Positions 9,582 to 19,937 of a stretch of 22,731 nucleotides of DNA are shown here, one piece after another. Under the pieces are notes generated by a model, which saw only the letters and a list, made by a program, of their open reading frames with translations, was not told the DNA's origin and ran no database searches. Source of the stretch: Conidiobolus incongruus B7586 (taxonomy: Eukaryota; Entomophthoromycota; Entomophthoromycetes; Entomophthorales; Conidiobolaceae); contig JNEM01015146.1 of assembly GCA_000697335.1 (NCBI GenBank), forward strand, positions 1-22,731, in the 5' to 3' direction. Position 1 is the stretch's first letter; every line of letters begins with the position of its first letter. The translations under genes were made by a program, and so were the position numbers.

Positions 9582-12500
9582 ATACCTATACCTAAACCTA
9601 TGTATCATTAGTAAGTAAAATTAATAGCATGTTGCAAGTATAATATAAAAGGTTAATAGAACTATTTTTACTTCCTCAATTATAATTAAAAAGAGTTTGA
9701 AATATTATCTTTGAATATAAAACAAATATATTTGATTTCAATTAATACACAGTACTCGCAAATTATCAATAAAATGAAAGATATAATATATATTTTTGAT
9801 AATTTTAATTAATCTTTTTAAAGATTTACTATATTTAATAGAATATATTTATATCATTGTTATAATATATTGAACACAATATTAAATAATTTTGACCTTA
9901 TTAATATATGAATAGCTGGCTATAGATAAATATTTTGCGATTCTTTAATATCAAAATATATATTAGCTGCTTCCATCTAATTTGAATATGAATTTAAATT
10001 AAATTTTTAAAAAATAACAATAGTTATACATTGCTCATTTTTTTAATTTATAAAATTATATAAAGGAGTATTTAATAGAAATTTTTTTAATTGACAAATT
10101 TATAGGTTACATATATTATTAAAAGAATTTTTAGGGTAATTAATCAATATTGAATAATTTCCTTTTTAATATTTGGTTGATTATTTTTTATATTTTTCCA
10201 ACTCCAAACTACTAAAAATTGAACAATCTACCAAAGGTAGCATTGATAGATAATAGCTATATATAAGGAAAATCATATTATTATTTAAGTTGATATTGTT
10301 TGGAAAGATTTATTATATAAATAAATTACTTTAGATATAATGATAGCAACTATAGGTGATTATAACTGATCAAATCCAAAGAAGGAATCAATTCAATAAT
10401 TTATCAAAGAACAAGGGTTAGCAAATATATAAATTAGATATGAAAAAAACAGATTTTATTTTAGGTTATAGTTATTTTCCAATAACTAATGACTTAGTTA
10501 AGAAGACTATTAAAAGATCCCTGTTTTGTTTGTGAATTTTCTAGATATTTAATAATTTATTAGATTAAGTGCCAAATATAGGATATAAGTTTAATATTAT
10601 ATATTAAAAAGTTATTTGGTTAATAGTTATTAGATTTTCATAAATAAATAAGAATATCATTATAAGCTTATGATATTTAATGACTAATAATAAATTTAAA
10701 TTTTTAATGGGAATAAAATTAAATATTTAGTAAGATATGATTTTGATATATTTCAATTATCCAAAGTGAAGAATCAGATTAAATTCCAATAATAACTAAA
10801 GTTTTTATTGAGATAAAATTTCATTTTTAATCAAAATAAAGTTTTGATATTTATTATTTGATATCTCTGATAAAGAAATATATAACTTATAATTACTTCA
10901 CTTTGGTTATATATAATAACTTAACTTTGAATTATATTAGATAATATAATTAGAAAAAATTTATTAATTTTATAACCTTATGTATTTATTTATTTTAATA
11001 TTCATAATATTTCTTAAAAAATTAGGAATTTATTTAAACTAGTATTGATATAATAAAGATATAATAGTTCTTTTATAAAGAATATTTTTTTATTTTCTTA
11101 GTAACCTTTGAGATAAATTTAAATATATTCAAGTATATCCATTATTGAAAGTCAAATACATCTATATCAAATATCTATTAATATTTATCTTATATTTCAA
11201 TACACAACAGAAATTTAAGTTAATAAATTAAAAAATGGATTTAAATTTAGTTTTAGTTTATAAAATTAAATTCATAGTACCTTATTTGTTTAAATGATAT
11301 ATAAGTATAGCTCTGTATCGGATTACTTTTTGAAAATTTTAACTAAAGTATATTCCTAAATAAAGGTAAAAACTGAAAAAGAATAGTATGATATCTGCTA
11401 TAACAACACATTATTTCTACTCTTTCAATAATTAGCTTTTCGTACTTAATTTATAATTAAAAAATTCTTTGAATTACCTTTTATTAACTGAAACAAGGTA
11501 ATATTAAATATAAACCGTGATATTGTAACCATATAAATATGAATTTAAATAATCAATTATACCAATAAATAAATCTTAAACTATTTAATAATATGCTTCT
11601 AGATCAATAATTGATAAATATCAATTAGATTTCTATATACATTTTTGCTAATATAGGATTAATCATATTCTATTTCAAATAATATCAAAAATAGAAAGTA
11701 ACAGTTAAAAATATTCTTACTCGATATTATTTATATTATATTATTTTAGAGAGATTAAAAAATTTTAAACAACTTAATTGTATTTACATTTTATTTTTTA
11801 ATAATTCGAAATTTGTAAATTTAATAATACTTTTTGAATACATAAAATCTCACTGATATTGAAGGAATTTATCAAATTAACACTATTTAATATTATAAAT
11901 TATGAAATATAATTTTTTTGAATATATAAAACCCTAATATACTCTGTTATTATGAAATAACGGATGATCAAAAATTTGTCATTATTCTCCAATCAATTTA
12001 ATATTTTAATCCAAATTATAATTTTTTTTCCCAATATTTATTGAAGAATCTAAAAAGATATTAAGTTCATTTAAAATTATATCAAATATTATTAACTATC
12101 GCCGATATTTAATCTTTCACATATATTTTGGTAAATATGAGCGATTTTCAGTATTATTTTATTTAGAATTGGATTACCTTATCATATGAAATTAATTTTT
12201 TGGATTTTTGAGTGGTAATCAAGTATATAATTACATAAAGTATAAATGTCTATATTAAAACTTGTGTTTTTATAAATAATACATTCTCATTTAATTATAA
12301 TTAGGATTGGTTTTCTAACCCTTGATGACAATATTTTTACTTGAATCAAATTCAAAAATTAATTAATGGGAATATCTTACTTAGCACTACTCATATAAAT
12401 ATTGATTTTTTAATAAATAATGATATCATAAATAATTTGAAATTAAAATCCTATTTAAAATGAAAAAAGTCCAAGTAAATATAGGTATTATTCCTATTCT

Positions 12501-13847
12501 TTAAAAAATTAACTTTATAATAATTTTAAATGTCCATTAAGTTCAAAGATTTAAATGAGTATAATTTTTCATTCTCTTGTAATACTTTTTATCCAATTTC
12601 ATTATCACAAACAATAATATGTCCTATGATATCCGATATAAGCACCATTTCTAGAAAATCCACGTTATGTAACCTCAATGATAATATTTCAGTATTATAT
12701 TATGGACCATACTCTAATACATATTTTACCGTTACAAGTCTAATATTACTGATTATATACAAATGATTTATCCATATCGAAACAATTATCTTTCAAATTA
12801 TTTTTAAATCAACTACATTAATCATGATTCCATTTATTTGTTCAAAATGTGATTATTGTATAAGAGCAGATGTATATTGTCACTATCTCCTTACAATTGA
12901 GAATAAAACTTAAATAGCAAATAGGTCTAATTATATTATATTTATCACTTTCCAATGTTATAATACCGTACTCTGCAATTTGTGTTAACAAATTTAAATA
13001 TAAATTTGAATATAATTAATAATCGTCTATTTTAGAAGTGGAAGTTTTTAATTCGCTATATATACTCGGTTGTATATGAATTTCTCATATAATATCATAT
13101 GTTTATGAAAACTCATGTCTATGAATTATCAAAATTACTATGTTGATAATATACAAATTATTTGAAAATTTATAACAATTGAACTTTTAAGAAATGTTAA
13201 ATATTTACACTAATTTTTCAAATGTACATTTTTATCACTATAATGAAAAACCTAAATAATTATATTAATATATATATCCTTGTTTAATACAAATTGATAA
13301 AAAAAATCTATTTCTAATAGAAACTTAGATTTTGGTGCTATTAATGAATAGTGTCAACGATATATTATTTTATTATATTGCAATAATTCAAAAAATGTAT
13401 ACATGTTTTAAAATTTTAATTTTTACTATGCATCTATGAATTCAAATTATTAATATTCAATAAAATTTAATATAAATAACTAATTAAAAATTTTATTAAA
13501 CCTATTAAGAAATTTGCTATTGTAAATTATTAAATTATACTATTTTTTTGGTTTATAAAACTTAATAAAACTAATCTAAACTGAAAAATAGTATTAAAAA
13601 TATTCTCTTGTAAAATTAATCAATTATCTTTCAAATATATACAATTATAAAATTCATTTTTAAATATGTTATACACACATATATATAAGCGTTATATTTT
13701 GATAACTATAGTTTAACTGGTTATATAATTCAAGTTAATTTGATTCAATAATAATATATATGATTGATTCATTCACATTTTTCTAAAAAAGTGAATGATT
13801 TGAAATCAAAGATCCACCAAAGTGTTAATATATAATATCATCGCTGA
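9582..13847. other. AT-rich tract without recognisable genes
   Basis: No gene is supported. Open frames are short apart from one of 78 codons at 12530-12766 on the plus strand, which shows no motif. The sequence shows no tRNA-like boxes, and no repeat beyond AT-rich simple sequence. A TCATTCAC...GTGAATGA hairpin lies near 13770-13800. Confidence 0.55.
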
Positions 13848-14057
13848 ATATCAATAGTATTGTCTATTATCAATCCGTTATTCTTTATCATATTTCTATT
13901 ACATGTATTTGTTATACTTTATACTGTTAATATTGCTCGAAATGTTAGTAATCGACTTTATTCCTCAGATACCAATGCTAATTTGTGGCAGAGTCAAAAT
14001 GAATAAGTAAACCTGAGTACTAAACCATCCCCTCAACGATATTCGTACACTACTCAG
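13848..14057 (+). other. Coding-like frame with a membrane segment, unassigned
   Basis: One plus-strand frame is open from 13848 to a TAA at 14004, then open again to a TAA at 14058. It contains a long hydrophobic run (PLFFIIFLLHVFVILYTV), then a basic and polar tail (NIARNVSNRLYSSDTNANLW), the pattern of a membrane helix with a cytosolic tail. Codon choice and base composition are less AT-rich than the flanks. There is no ATG inside. An AG at 13856-13857 could be a splice acceptor, but I found no convincing upstream exon. It may be the last exon of an unseen gene, a gene relic, or chance. Confidence 0.22.
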
Positions 14058-15264
14058 TAACTCTATTATTAATATGTCGATAATAAAGAATATATATTAT
14101 TTTTATTTTTTTAAAATCATTATATTTATTGAATTTTATTTTGTATAAAAGTTATTTAAGGAGTTTTATAACAATTCAAAATAAAGTATTATCCAAATTA
14201 TACAATATATGTTTCAACTTTAAATATATACTTTTAATTAAAAAATCATTATTTAAGATAATAAATATTACTGATCATTCTAATGTATATGTATTTTTAT
14301 AATTTTATTATGATAGATTATTAACTCATTATATTATAAATTTATTAGTTTAATAAATAATAAATTATTAAAGAAAAAATAGAAAAAAATTTGATTTCTG
14401 ATTTTTCAAGAATATAGTTAGTTTTGAAAAAAAAGTATCAATAAAATATATAAGAGAATACATACATTCTTCACAATTATTTTTTTATTAAAATATTTTT
14501 ATTTAAAAATTTATAGTTGAATTTAATTATACTTGAATAAGTTAATAAAAATTAAGAGTTTTTTAATTTAATATTATTAAAACTTAGTTATATACCTTTT
14601 AAAATCTTTTTTTTCAATAACTTATAAAAATATTCTTATTTAAAAATAACATTTATTATTATATTTATATAATTAAATATTATAATTTTATTTTAATTAT
14701 GTAAAATATAAAAGATATATTTACAAAAATTATTTTATCTTAATCAAAGAACCTATCAAGTAATTTATAATTAATTATTAAAATATATCATAATTATATA
14801 TGTTTTTTATTTAGCTTTTAAAATTTAATTAATTAATAATAAGATATTTATTTTTTAAATAAAATAATTTTTAATTAATATTTTTATTATAAAGATATCA
14901 TTTAATTTAAATTTAAATTAAAAAATACTTAAAATTATAAAGGTTTTTCTATAAAAGAAAATTAAAAAAGCTACCATATCAAACATATTTATTAGATTAC
15001 AATCTATATAACTTTAATTGTTTTAAGCGAATAAAAAATATGCTTATAAGAAAAAAATTCCTAAAAATCAAATTTCAGTCTTTAAGAAAAAACTGCATTT
15101 GAGTGATAAAATCTTGCCAAAAGTATAGCAAAGATTTATTAATAATAAAACAGAGTATTAATTTTATATTGTGTATTTATTTTTATAAATAATATATTAT
15201 TTATTTTATTTATGTACTTATATTTGAAAAGTAATCAATTTTAAAATAGTGATTTATATTTCAT

Positions 15265-15268
<4 letters not shown>
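14058..15268. other. AT-rich tract without recognisable genes
   Basis: I see nothing here beyond extremely AT-rich sequence with dense stops in all six frames. Confidence 0.6.

Positions 15269-15309
<41 letters not shown>
15269..15309. repeat. (AT)n microsatellite, about 20 units
   Basis: An uninterrupted alternating AT run of about 41 bases, the longest in the window. It roughly marks the border between the AT-rich tract and the gene cluster. Confidence 0.95.
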
Positions 15310-15312
<3 letters not shown>

Positions 15313-15689
15313 GATTAAGAATAATCTATATGAAATAAGTTAATCGTTGAATGGCTCAGCTTTGGAGATGTTGTGATATCTTGAAAAAAACACACACAAA
15401 TAAAATGATTTAGCCATATAGATTGAGTAATTAGGATGAATTGGGTAATTTAGTCTTGGGAAAGTTGAACATAATCATAATCATTATCATAGTCTTAAAT
15501 CCTGGCAGAAGATCAAAAGATGAAAAATGTTATATTAGTTTGACGAGAGCTGATTATAGTAGTAAATCAAAGGAATAAATTGTAAAACTTTATATATAAT
15601 GTTTAAAAAATATGTATTATTATTTGACAAAATGAAGAAAAAAATGTTCAATTAAATTAGTCACAGTTAATCATTGCATTAGTAGGAAT
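15310..15689. other. 3' flank of ILV5
   Basis: About 380 bases between the long AT repeat and the ILV5 stop codon. It is less AT-rich than the tract to its left and carries no open frame with a recognisable product. It probably holds the ILV5 3' untranslated region and cleavage site (minus strand), but no clear AATAAA on that strand was seen. Confidence 0.5.
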
Positions 15690-16975
15690 TTAGTTGTTTT
15701 CAGGTCTGAGAGATCTGACAGTTTTACCAGCTTTCCACAATTCAGATTCTCTAATTTCTTTGAGCTCAGCTTCCAATTTTTCTCTATAGTCAGCTTCAGA
15801 ATTCTTTGTCAAAGAACGGCGTGTTTCGTTACCGTTTTCAACTTCAGCGTAGATTTGTTCGATGATGGGCTTTGTGGCTTCATAGAACTTGGGATACCAA
15901 TCGAGTGCACCTCTTTGAGCGGTGGTAGAGCAGTTGGCATACATCCAATCCATACCGTTGGCACCAATCAAGGGATAGAGAGATTGAGTGGCTTCTTCAA
16001 CAGTTTCGTTGAAGGCTTCAGAGGGAGTGTGACCCTTAGCACGGAGAACTTCGTATTGGGCCTTGAACAAACCATAAATACCACCCATGAGACAACCACG
16101 TTCACCAGTCAAATCCGAGTAGACTTCCTTCTTAAATGTTGTTTCGTAGAGGTAACCACTACCAACAGCAACACCCAAAGCTAAGGTTCGTTCTTCAGCC
16201 TTTCCAGAGGCATCTTGGTAGACGGCAATAGAGGAGTTGATACCCTTACCATTCAAAAATAAGTCACGAACAGTGTAACCAGAACCTTTAGGAGCAATCA
16301 AGATGACATCAACATCAGATGGTGGGATAACTTGGGTATCTTCTTTGTAAACGATAGAGAAACCATGACTGAAAACAAGAGTCTTGCCCTTGGTGATATG
16401 AGGCTTCATGACGGGCCAAAGTTCTTTCTGAGCAGCATCCGAGAGCAAGTTAAAGATAACATTACCTTTGGCGGTAGCTTCGTCAATTTCGAAAAGGGTT
16501 TTACCAGGAACCCAACCTTCTTCAACAGCTTGATTCCAGGATCTGCCACCCTTGCGAACACCAACAATAACATCCAAGCCATTATCTTTCATGTTCAAAC
16601 TTTGAGCACGACCTTGGGGACCATAACCAATAACAGCAATTTGTTCGCCTTTAAACAATTGTTGGATCTTTTCTTTGGGGAAATCAGAGCGTTCCCAAAC
16701 GACTTCTTTAGTACCACCAAAATCAAGGGTTTTCTTTCCTCTGACCTATATAAAGAATAAAGATAAGTATTGATCTAAGTATGTGAAGAAGAGTATCATG
16801 ATAAAGAGATATAATCATTAAATAATAAACTATTAAAAACAATTACCTGAACAAGACTGGGAGAAGATTGGACAACTGGGGCAATCATGCCAATCATGTT
16901 AGAGCTTGATGAAGTTTGAAGAGAACGAGAAGTTCTAATCAAAGTGCGAGCAAAACGAGCTGATCCTCTCAACAT
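15690..16975 (-). CDS. ILV5: Ketol-acid reductoisomerase, mitochondrial
   Basis: Catalyses the NADPH- and Mg-dependent rearrangement and reduction of acetolactate (and acetohydroxybutyrate), the second common step of valine, leucine and isoleucine synthesis, in the mitochondrial matrix. Exon 1 is 16847-16975 (43 codons) and exon 2 15690-16745; the 101-bp phase-0 intron has GTAATT and TATAG ends. The 394-residue product equals the yeast Ilv5 length. Residues 1 to about 43 are a presequence rich in Arg and Ser with no acidic residue. The Rossmann motif GYGPQG is at 83-88, the NADPH-phosphate loop VRKGGRSW at about 106-113 and the HGF motif His at 170. Mg ligands expected of class I enzymes are D254 and E258 (SDLTGERG) and E290 and E294 (NETVEE). 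A CSTTA motif near 315-319 and the ending LRPENN also match fungal enzymes. It faces ILV6 head to head. All key residues are present and nothing looks broken. Confidence 0.97.
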
Positions 16976-17171
16976 TATGATCGATATGTTTATAATATGA
17001 TATTAATCAAAGTATAATATTTATTTCCTTTGCGAAATTTGTCTTGTTTCATGAAGAGAAGGGTCTAGTATTTATATCATTTGAATGATTTATCCACTCT
17101 TGCATTCAGGTCTGCTCACGTCAGTCTAATTTGATTAAGTGTATTTTTTTTGAATTCATATGATTTTAGAG

Positions 17172-17322
17172 TGGATGGAGGATCCTGATTGGATGGAAGA
17201 GTCTGTGTTGCCAATTAAATGCCATATAGCCATCAGATTTAGTCAAGAGATAAGATGACTCATATTGATGAACTGACTATTATCAATTAATCAAATCCTA
17301 ATTTTCCAGCAATTTCCATCCA
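17172..17322. repeat. TGGATGGA motif repeats in ILV5 promoter
   Basis: TGGATGGA occurs at 17172-17179 and 17190-17197, and inverted as TCCATCCA at 17315-17322. A fourth core, GGATGGA, lies on the ILV6 side at 17837-17843. The protein that might bind it is unknown to me. Confidence 0.45.
17255..17263. promoter_or_regulatory. Gcn4/CPC1-type site ATGACTCAT
   Basis: A perfect 9-bp palindrome identical to the optimal binding site of yeast Gcn4. It lies about 280 bases upstream of the ILV5 start codon, a normal distance for a fungal upstream activating site. Confidence 0.7.
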
Positions 17323-17624
17323 GCTTTTAATCAATAGTATCATAACTTTTTATAACAATATATCAGCTCATAATATGAAATGATGTTTAATCTAGCAATG
17401 ATAACGATACTTATTAAATACCAACTAATATTTTGTATATATTGTGTACAACAACTATGATAGCAATACTGTAGTTTAATTCATATAATTTTTTAGTGAT
17501 AACATCGATTTATCTAAATTAAATAAATATTAAAATATTAGTTATTGTTTGTTGACCAAACTTCAAATAGTATTAAAGAACTTGTAGTGTAATAGAAAGA
17601 ATAAACTAAACTTACTCATCATCC

Positions 17625-17631
17625 TGAGTCA
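17625..17631. promoter_or_regulatory. Gcn4/CPC1-type site TGAGTCA
   Basis: Exact core site, about 365 bases upstream of the ILV6 start and 650 upstream of the ILV5 start. Confidence 0.6.
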
Positions 17632-17723
17632 TTTTACCCAACTTTCCATTGATTTTTATTGAGATAGGCAAAATAATAAAATGATTACCGTTTATTTTCA
17701 TATGATAGTGAGAATTTCCTTTT

Positions 17724-17743
17724 TGGGTCATAATACTGACCCA
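17724..17743. promoter_or_regulatory. TGGGTCA inverted repeat, possible operator
   Basis: TGGGTCA and TGACCCA are perfect inverted copies separated by TAATAC. The 7-bp arms are GC-rich for this genome. The block is bracketed by two CATATGAT copies (17699-17706 and 17746-17753). The arrangement suggests a dimeric transcription factor site, with no known factor to name. Confidence 0.45.
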
Positions 17744-17782
17744 GTCATATGATTCATGAGTAACCCTGACTTAATATTATTT

Positions 17783-17789
17783 TGAGTCA
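17783..17789. promoter_or_regulatory. Gcn4/CPC1-type site TGAGTCA
   Basis: Exact core site about 210 bases upstream of the ILV6 start codon, the best placed of the three for ILV6. Confidence 0.65.
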
Positions 17790-17996
17790 AATAATTATTT
17801 AGTATATGATGAAGCCACAATTTGGATACGTTACAGGGATGGATATATATATATCAATTGAATACTTAGGTTAAATATATTTAAGATCATAAAATTATAA
17901 TCAATTATTAAATCATTAATTAAAAGATTGAATAAATTAATAAATAAAATTAATTTATAAAAAATTATATACTATAATCAACTACACTGATTGGGA

Positions 17997-18987
17997 ATGT
18001 GGTCTCTATTGTCGAAAGTCCCTTCACAATCTGTGAAACGTATTTCATATTGCTCTATTTCAAAGGTAAAACTAATTAATTCATCAAATATTACTTGTAT
18101 TAATTTGGTTTTAGATCCTTTCTACTTATCCTGAGCCTATAAGGTCCTACTCAAAGAGCACAAAACCTCCTATTGAAGAAACACCAGTTATCAAACGAAG
18201 AAAGCCTAAAACTAGGAAATATCCACCACCCGTTAGTCCAGAAGAAGCAGTAACTAATATTATATATAATACACCAAGCCCTCCTACCAACCCTCCTTCT
18301 CGTCATGTAATCAGCTGTCTCGTTCAAAACGAACCAGGTGTTTTATCACGTGTTTCTGGAGTCCTTTCTGCTCGTAATTTCAATATTGACTCAGTTGTTA
18401 CTGCTGCTACTGAAGTTCCCAGTCTTTCCAGAATGACTTTGGTCGTTAGGGAAGACCGTTCTGTTGTAGAACAAGCAATCAAACAGCTTCAGGATTTGAC
18501 ACCTGTCTGGGCAGTATTAGATTACTCAAAAACTCCATTGATTGAAAGAGAACTCTGTTTGGTTAAGGTATCATTGGTCGGTCCTGATCCAAATTTAGCT
18601 ATTAATGACCACCTTGATCACGAAAAGGTTAGTATAATCGACTAAAATTGATGAATACAGTACTAATCTCAGCTTTTTAACTAGTCTCTCGATTCTAAAC
18701 TTACATCTTTAACTTTTGCTCAAAACGCACTAACTGGATTAACCCAATTAACCCAACTGTTTCAAGGCAAAGTCATCGACGTAAGCCCTGAGTCTATTGT
18801 AATAGAATTAGCAGCCAAATCTTCAAGAGTGGATGCATTTATGGATTTACTTCGTCCATATGGTATTTTAGAAGTTGCAAGAACTGGCGCTATGGCTGTC
18901 CCAAGATCTATTCCTCACCATCATGAAGTGGGTAAGGAAGAGAATGAAGCCGCTGGTGTTGATGCATCTATGTTGCCTCCTGGTTAA
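17997..18987 (+). CDS. ILV6: Acetolactate synthase regulatory subunit, mitochondrial
   Basis: Regulatory subunit that stimulates the catalytic acetolactate synthase (Ilv2) and confers valine feedback inhibition, in mitochondria. Exons are 17997-18065, 18115-18627 and 18685-18987; both introns (49 and 57 bp) are phase 0, with donors GTAAAA and GTTAGT and a TACTAAT branch-like sequence at 18661-18667. Other AGs in intron 2 lead at once to stops, which fixes the acceptor at 18684. The product has 294 residues, against 309 in yeast. Residues 1 to about 40 form a basic, Ser-rich targeting region, and 41-84 a Pro/Lys-rich linker. The ACT domain begins at about 86 with HVISCLVQNEPGVLSRVSGV, then NFNIDSV, LSRMTLVV and PVWAVLDY. 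The C-terminal regulatory domain contains GKVIDVSPESIVIELAAK and PYGILEVARTGAMAVPR. The end LPPG is identical to the yeast end. It shares a promoter region with ILV5, which acts next in the pathway. Confidence 0.95.
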
Positions 18988-19937
18988 AGACTTAAAAGAA
19001 CTTATTACTAACCATATAGTTATTGATATAATCAATAAAAACAATGACAGTTCACTTTAATATTATGAAACTATTAAGAGATTTTTTAAAATATAAATTT
19101 CTCTGCTTCAAATTGATATTATTTATAGAAAATTTTAAAAGTTAAAATTTAATGATTAATCTGAATATTCTCAAAATATTAATCGGCCAACTCTTTATTA
19201 TAAGACACCAAATATACATTGATTTTATGATATCTTATTTTTTATATTTGAATAATTATTTCAATTACTCTAATAAAAAATGAATTGAATTACAATTTTC
19301 ATTTTGAAATTCAAAATAAGGAAACAAAATAGTTTATCTATAACAAAGTTTAGATTATAAAACTGAATTCAAAATAGAATAATATAAAATCCTTGTTACT
19401 ATTATCAATCAAAATCATATAATATCAAAACTAGGAAACTTTGTCATACCCAGTCCAAATGAATTAAATGATGTCATCAACAAAATTCAAAATTTCTATT
19501 AAATCTTAAATAAAAATCGTGTTAGAAAACCCCAGATTATTTTCTAAAAGCAGTAACAATATATCATCAGTCCTTAATAATTGCGTTAGTATTAATATAC
19601 TTTTCTTATTTTGATGTTCAGATAGAATCGGCTAACTCTTTGTTCATAACTCTAAATTCAGAGTTACCAGTTTTTGAAAATTGCCAAGATCAGCTCGGAT
19701 ATTTCGATACTATATTTTTTTTGGAATTACATTATATCAATATGTATTTGACAATAAAGAAAAATAAAAAGAAAAAGCAATCAAGATTAAAGTATAAATC
19801 ATTTAATAACATTTTGTCTTTTTTCCTTTTATAGCATCTTCCGAATTTGGCGCAGATTTTCTTAAAAGATCTGAATTCAAATTGATAAATAAAATTAGTA
19901 ATTGAGAACTATTTAAACTGTTCTTTATCTTAATTTA
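18988..19937. other. ILV6-MSRB intergenic region
   Basis: No gene is supported in these 950 bases. They hold the ILV6 3' region and the MSRB promoter. Two related copies of a sequence with core CGGC(C/T)AACTCTTT lie at 19181-19203 and 19626-19649, and a small hairpin AACTCT...AGAGTT at 19648-19665. A 64-codon open frame at 19640-19834 ends in a Lys-rich, AT-driven stretch and does not look coding. Confidence 0.6.
19034..19039 (+). terminator. Polyadenylation signal AATAAA (ILV6)
   Basis: AATAAA lies 47 bases beyond the ILV6 stop codon, at a usual distance for a 3' end signal. Confidence 0.5.

Larger units (their letters stand above)
16976..17996. promoter_or_regulatory. Shared divergent ILV5-ILV6 control region
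   Basis: This 1021-base gap separates the start codons of two divergently transcribed branched-chain amino-acid genes, so it must contain both promoters and both 5' untranslated regions. It is less AT-rich than other intergenic DNA here. It holds three exact Gcn4-type sites, a TGGGTCA inverted repeat flanked by CATATGAT, four GGATGGA cores, and a CACGTCA bZIP-like half site at 17117-17123. No TATA box can be singled out in AT-rich DNA, and no open frame suggests a gene. Confidence 0.8.

Noticed and set aside
10437-10560. Possible integrase zinc-finger-like trace (NDLVKKT)
   Set aside because: The resemblance is too short and lacks the His/Cys pattern. It could not be told apart from chance in AT-rich DNA.
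12530-12766. 78-codon plus-strand open frame
   Set aside because: No recognisable domain, no splice or promoter context, and the complementary strand also has long open stretches here, so coding direction cannot be decided. Chance or old relic.
15855-16760. Plus-strand open frames of 109 and 142 codons over ILV5
   Set aside because: They are shadows of the reductoisomerase exon on the minus strand, which is supported across its full length by family motifs.
18433-19060. Separate small genes starting at 18433 and 18875
   Set aside because: The first is the second half of ILV6 exon 2 and the second is an out-of-frame reading of exon 3. Splicing gives one continuous Ilv6 protein ending in LPPG.
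19640-19834. 64-codon open frame between ILV6 and MSRB
   Set aside because: It overlaps the short direct repeat, has a poly-Lys stretch from A-rich DNA and resembles no protein I know.
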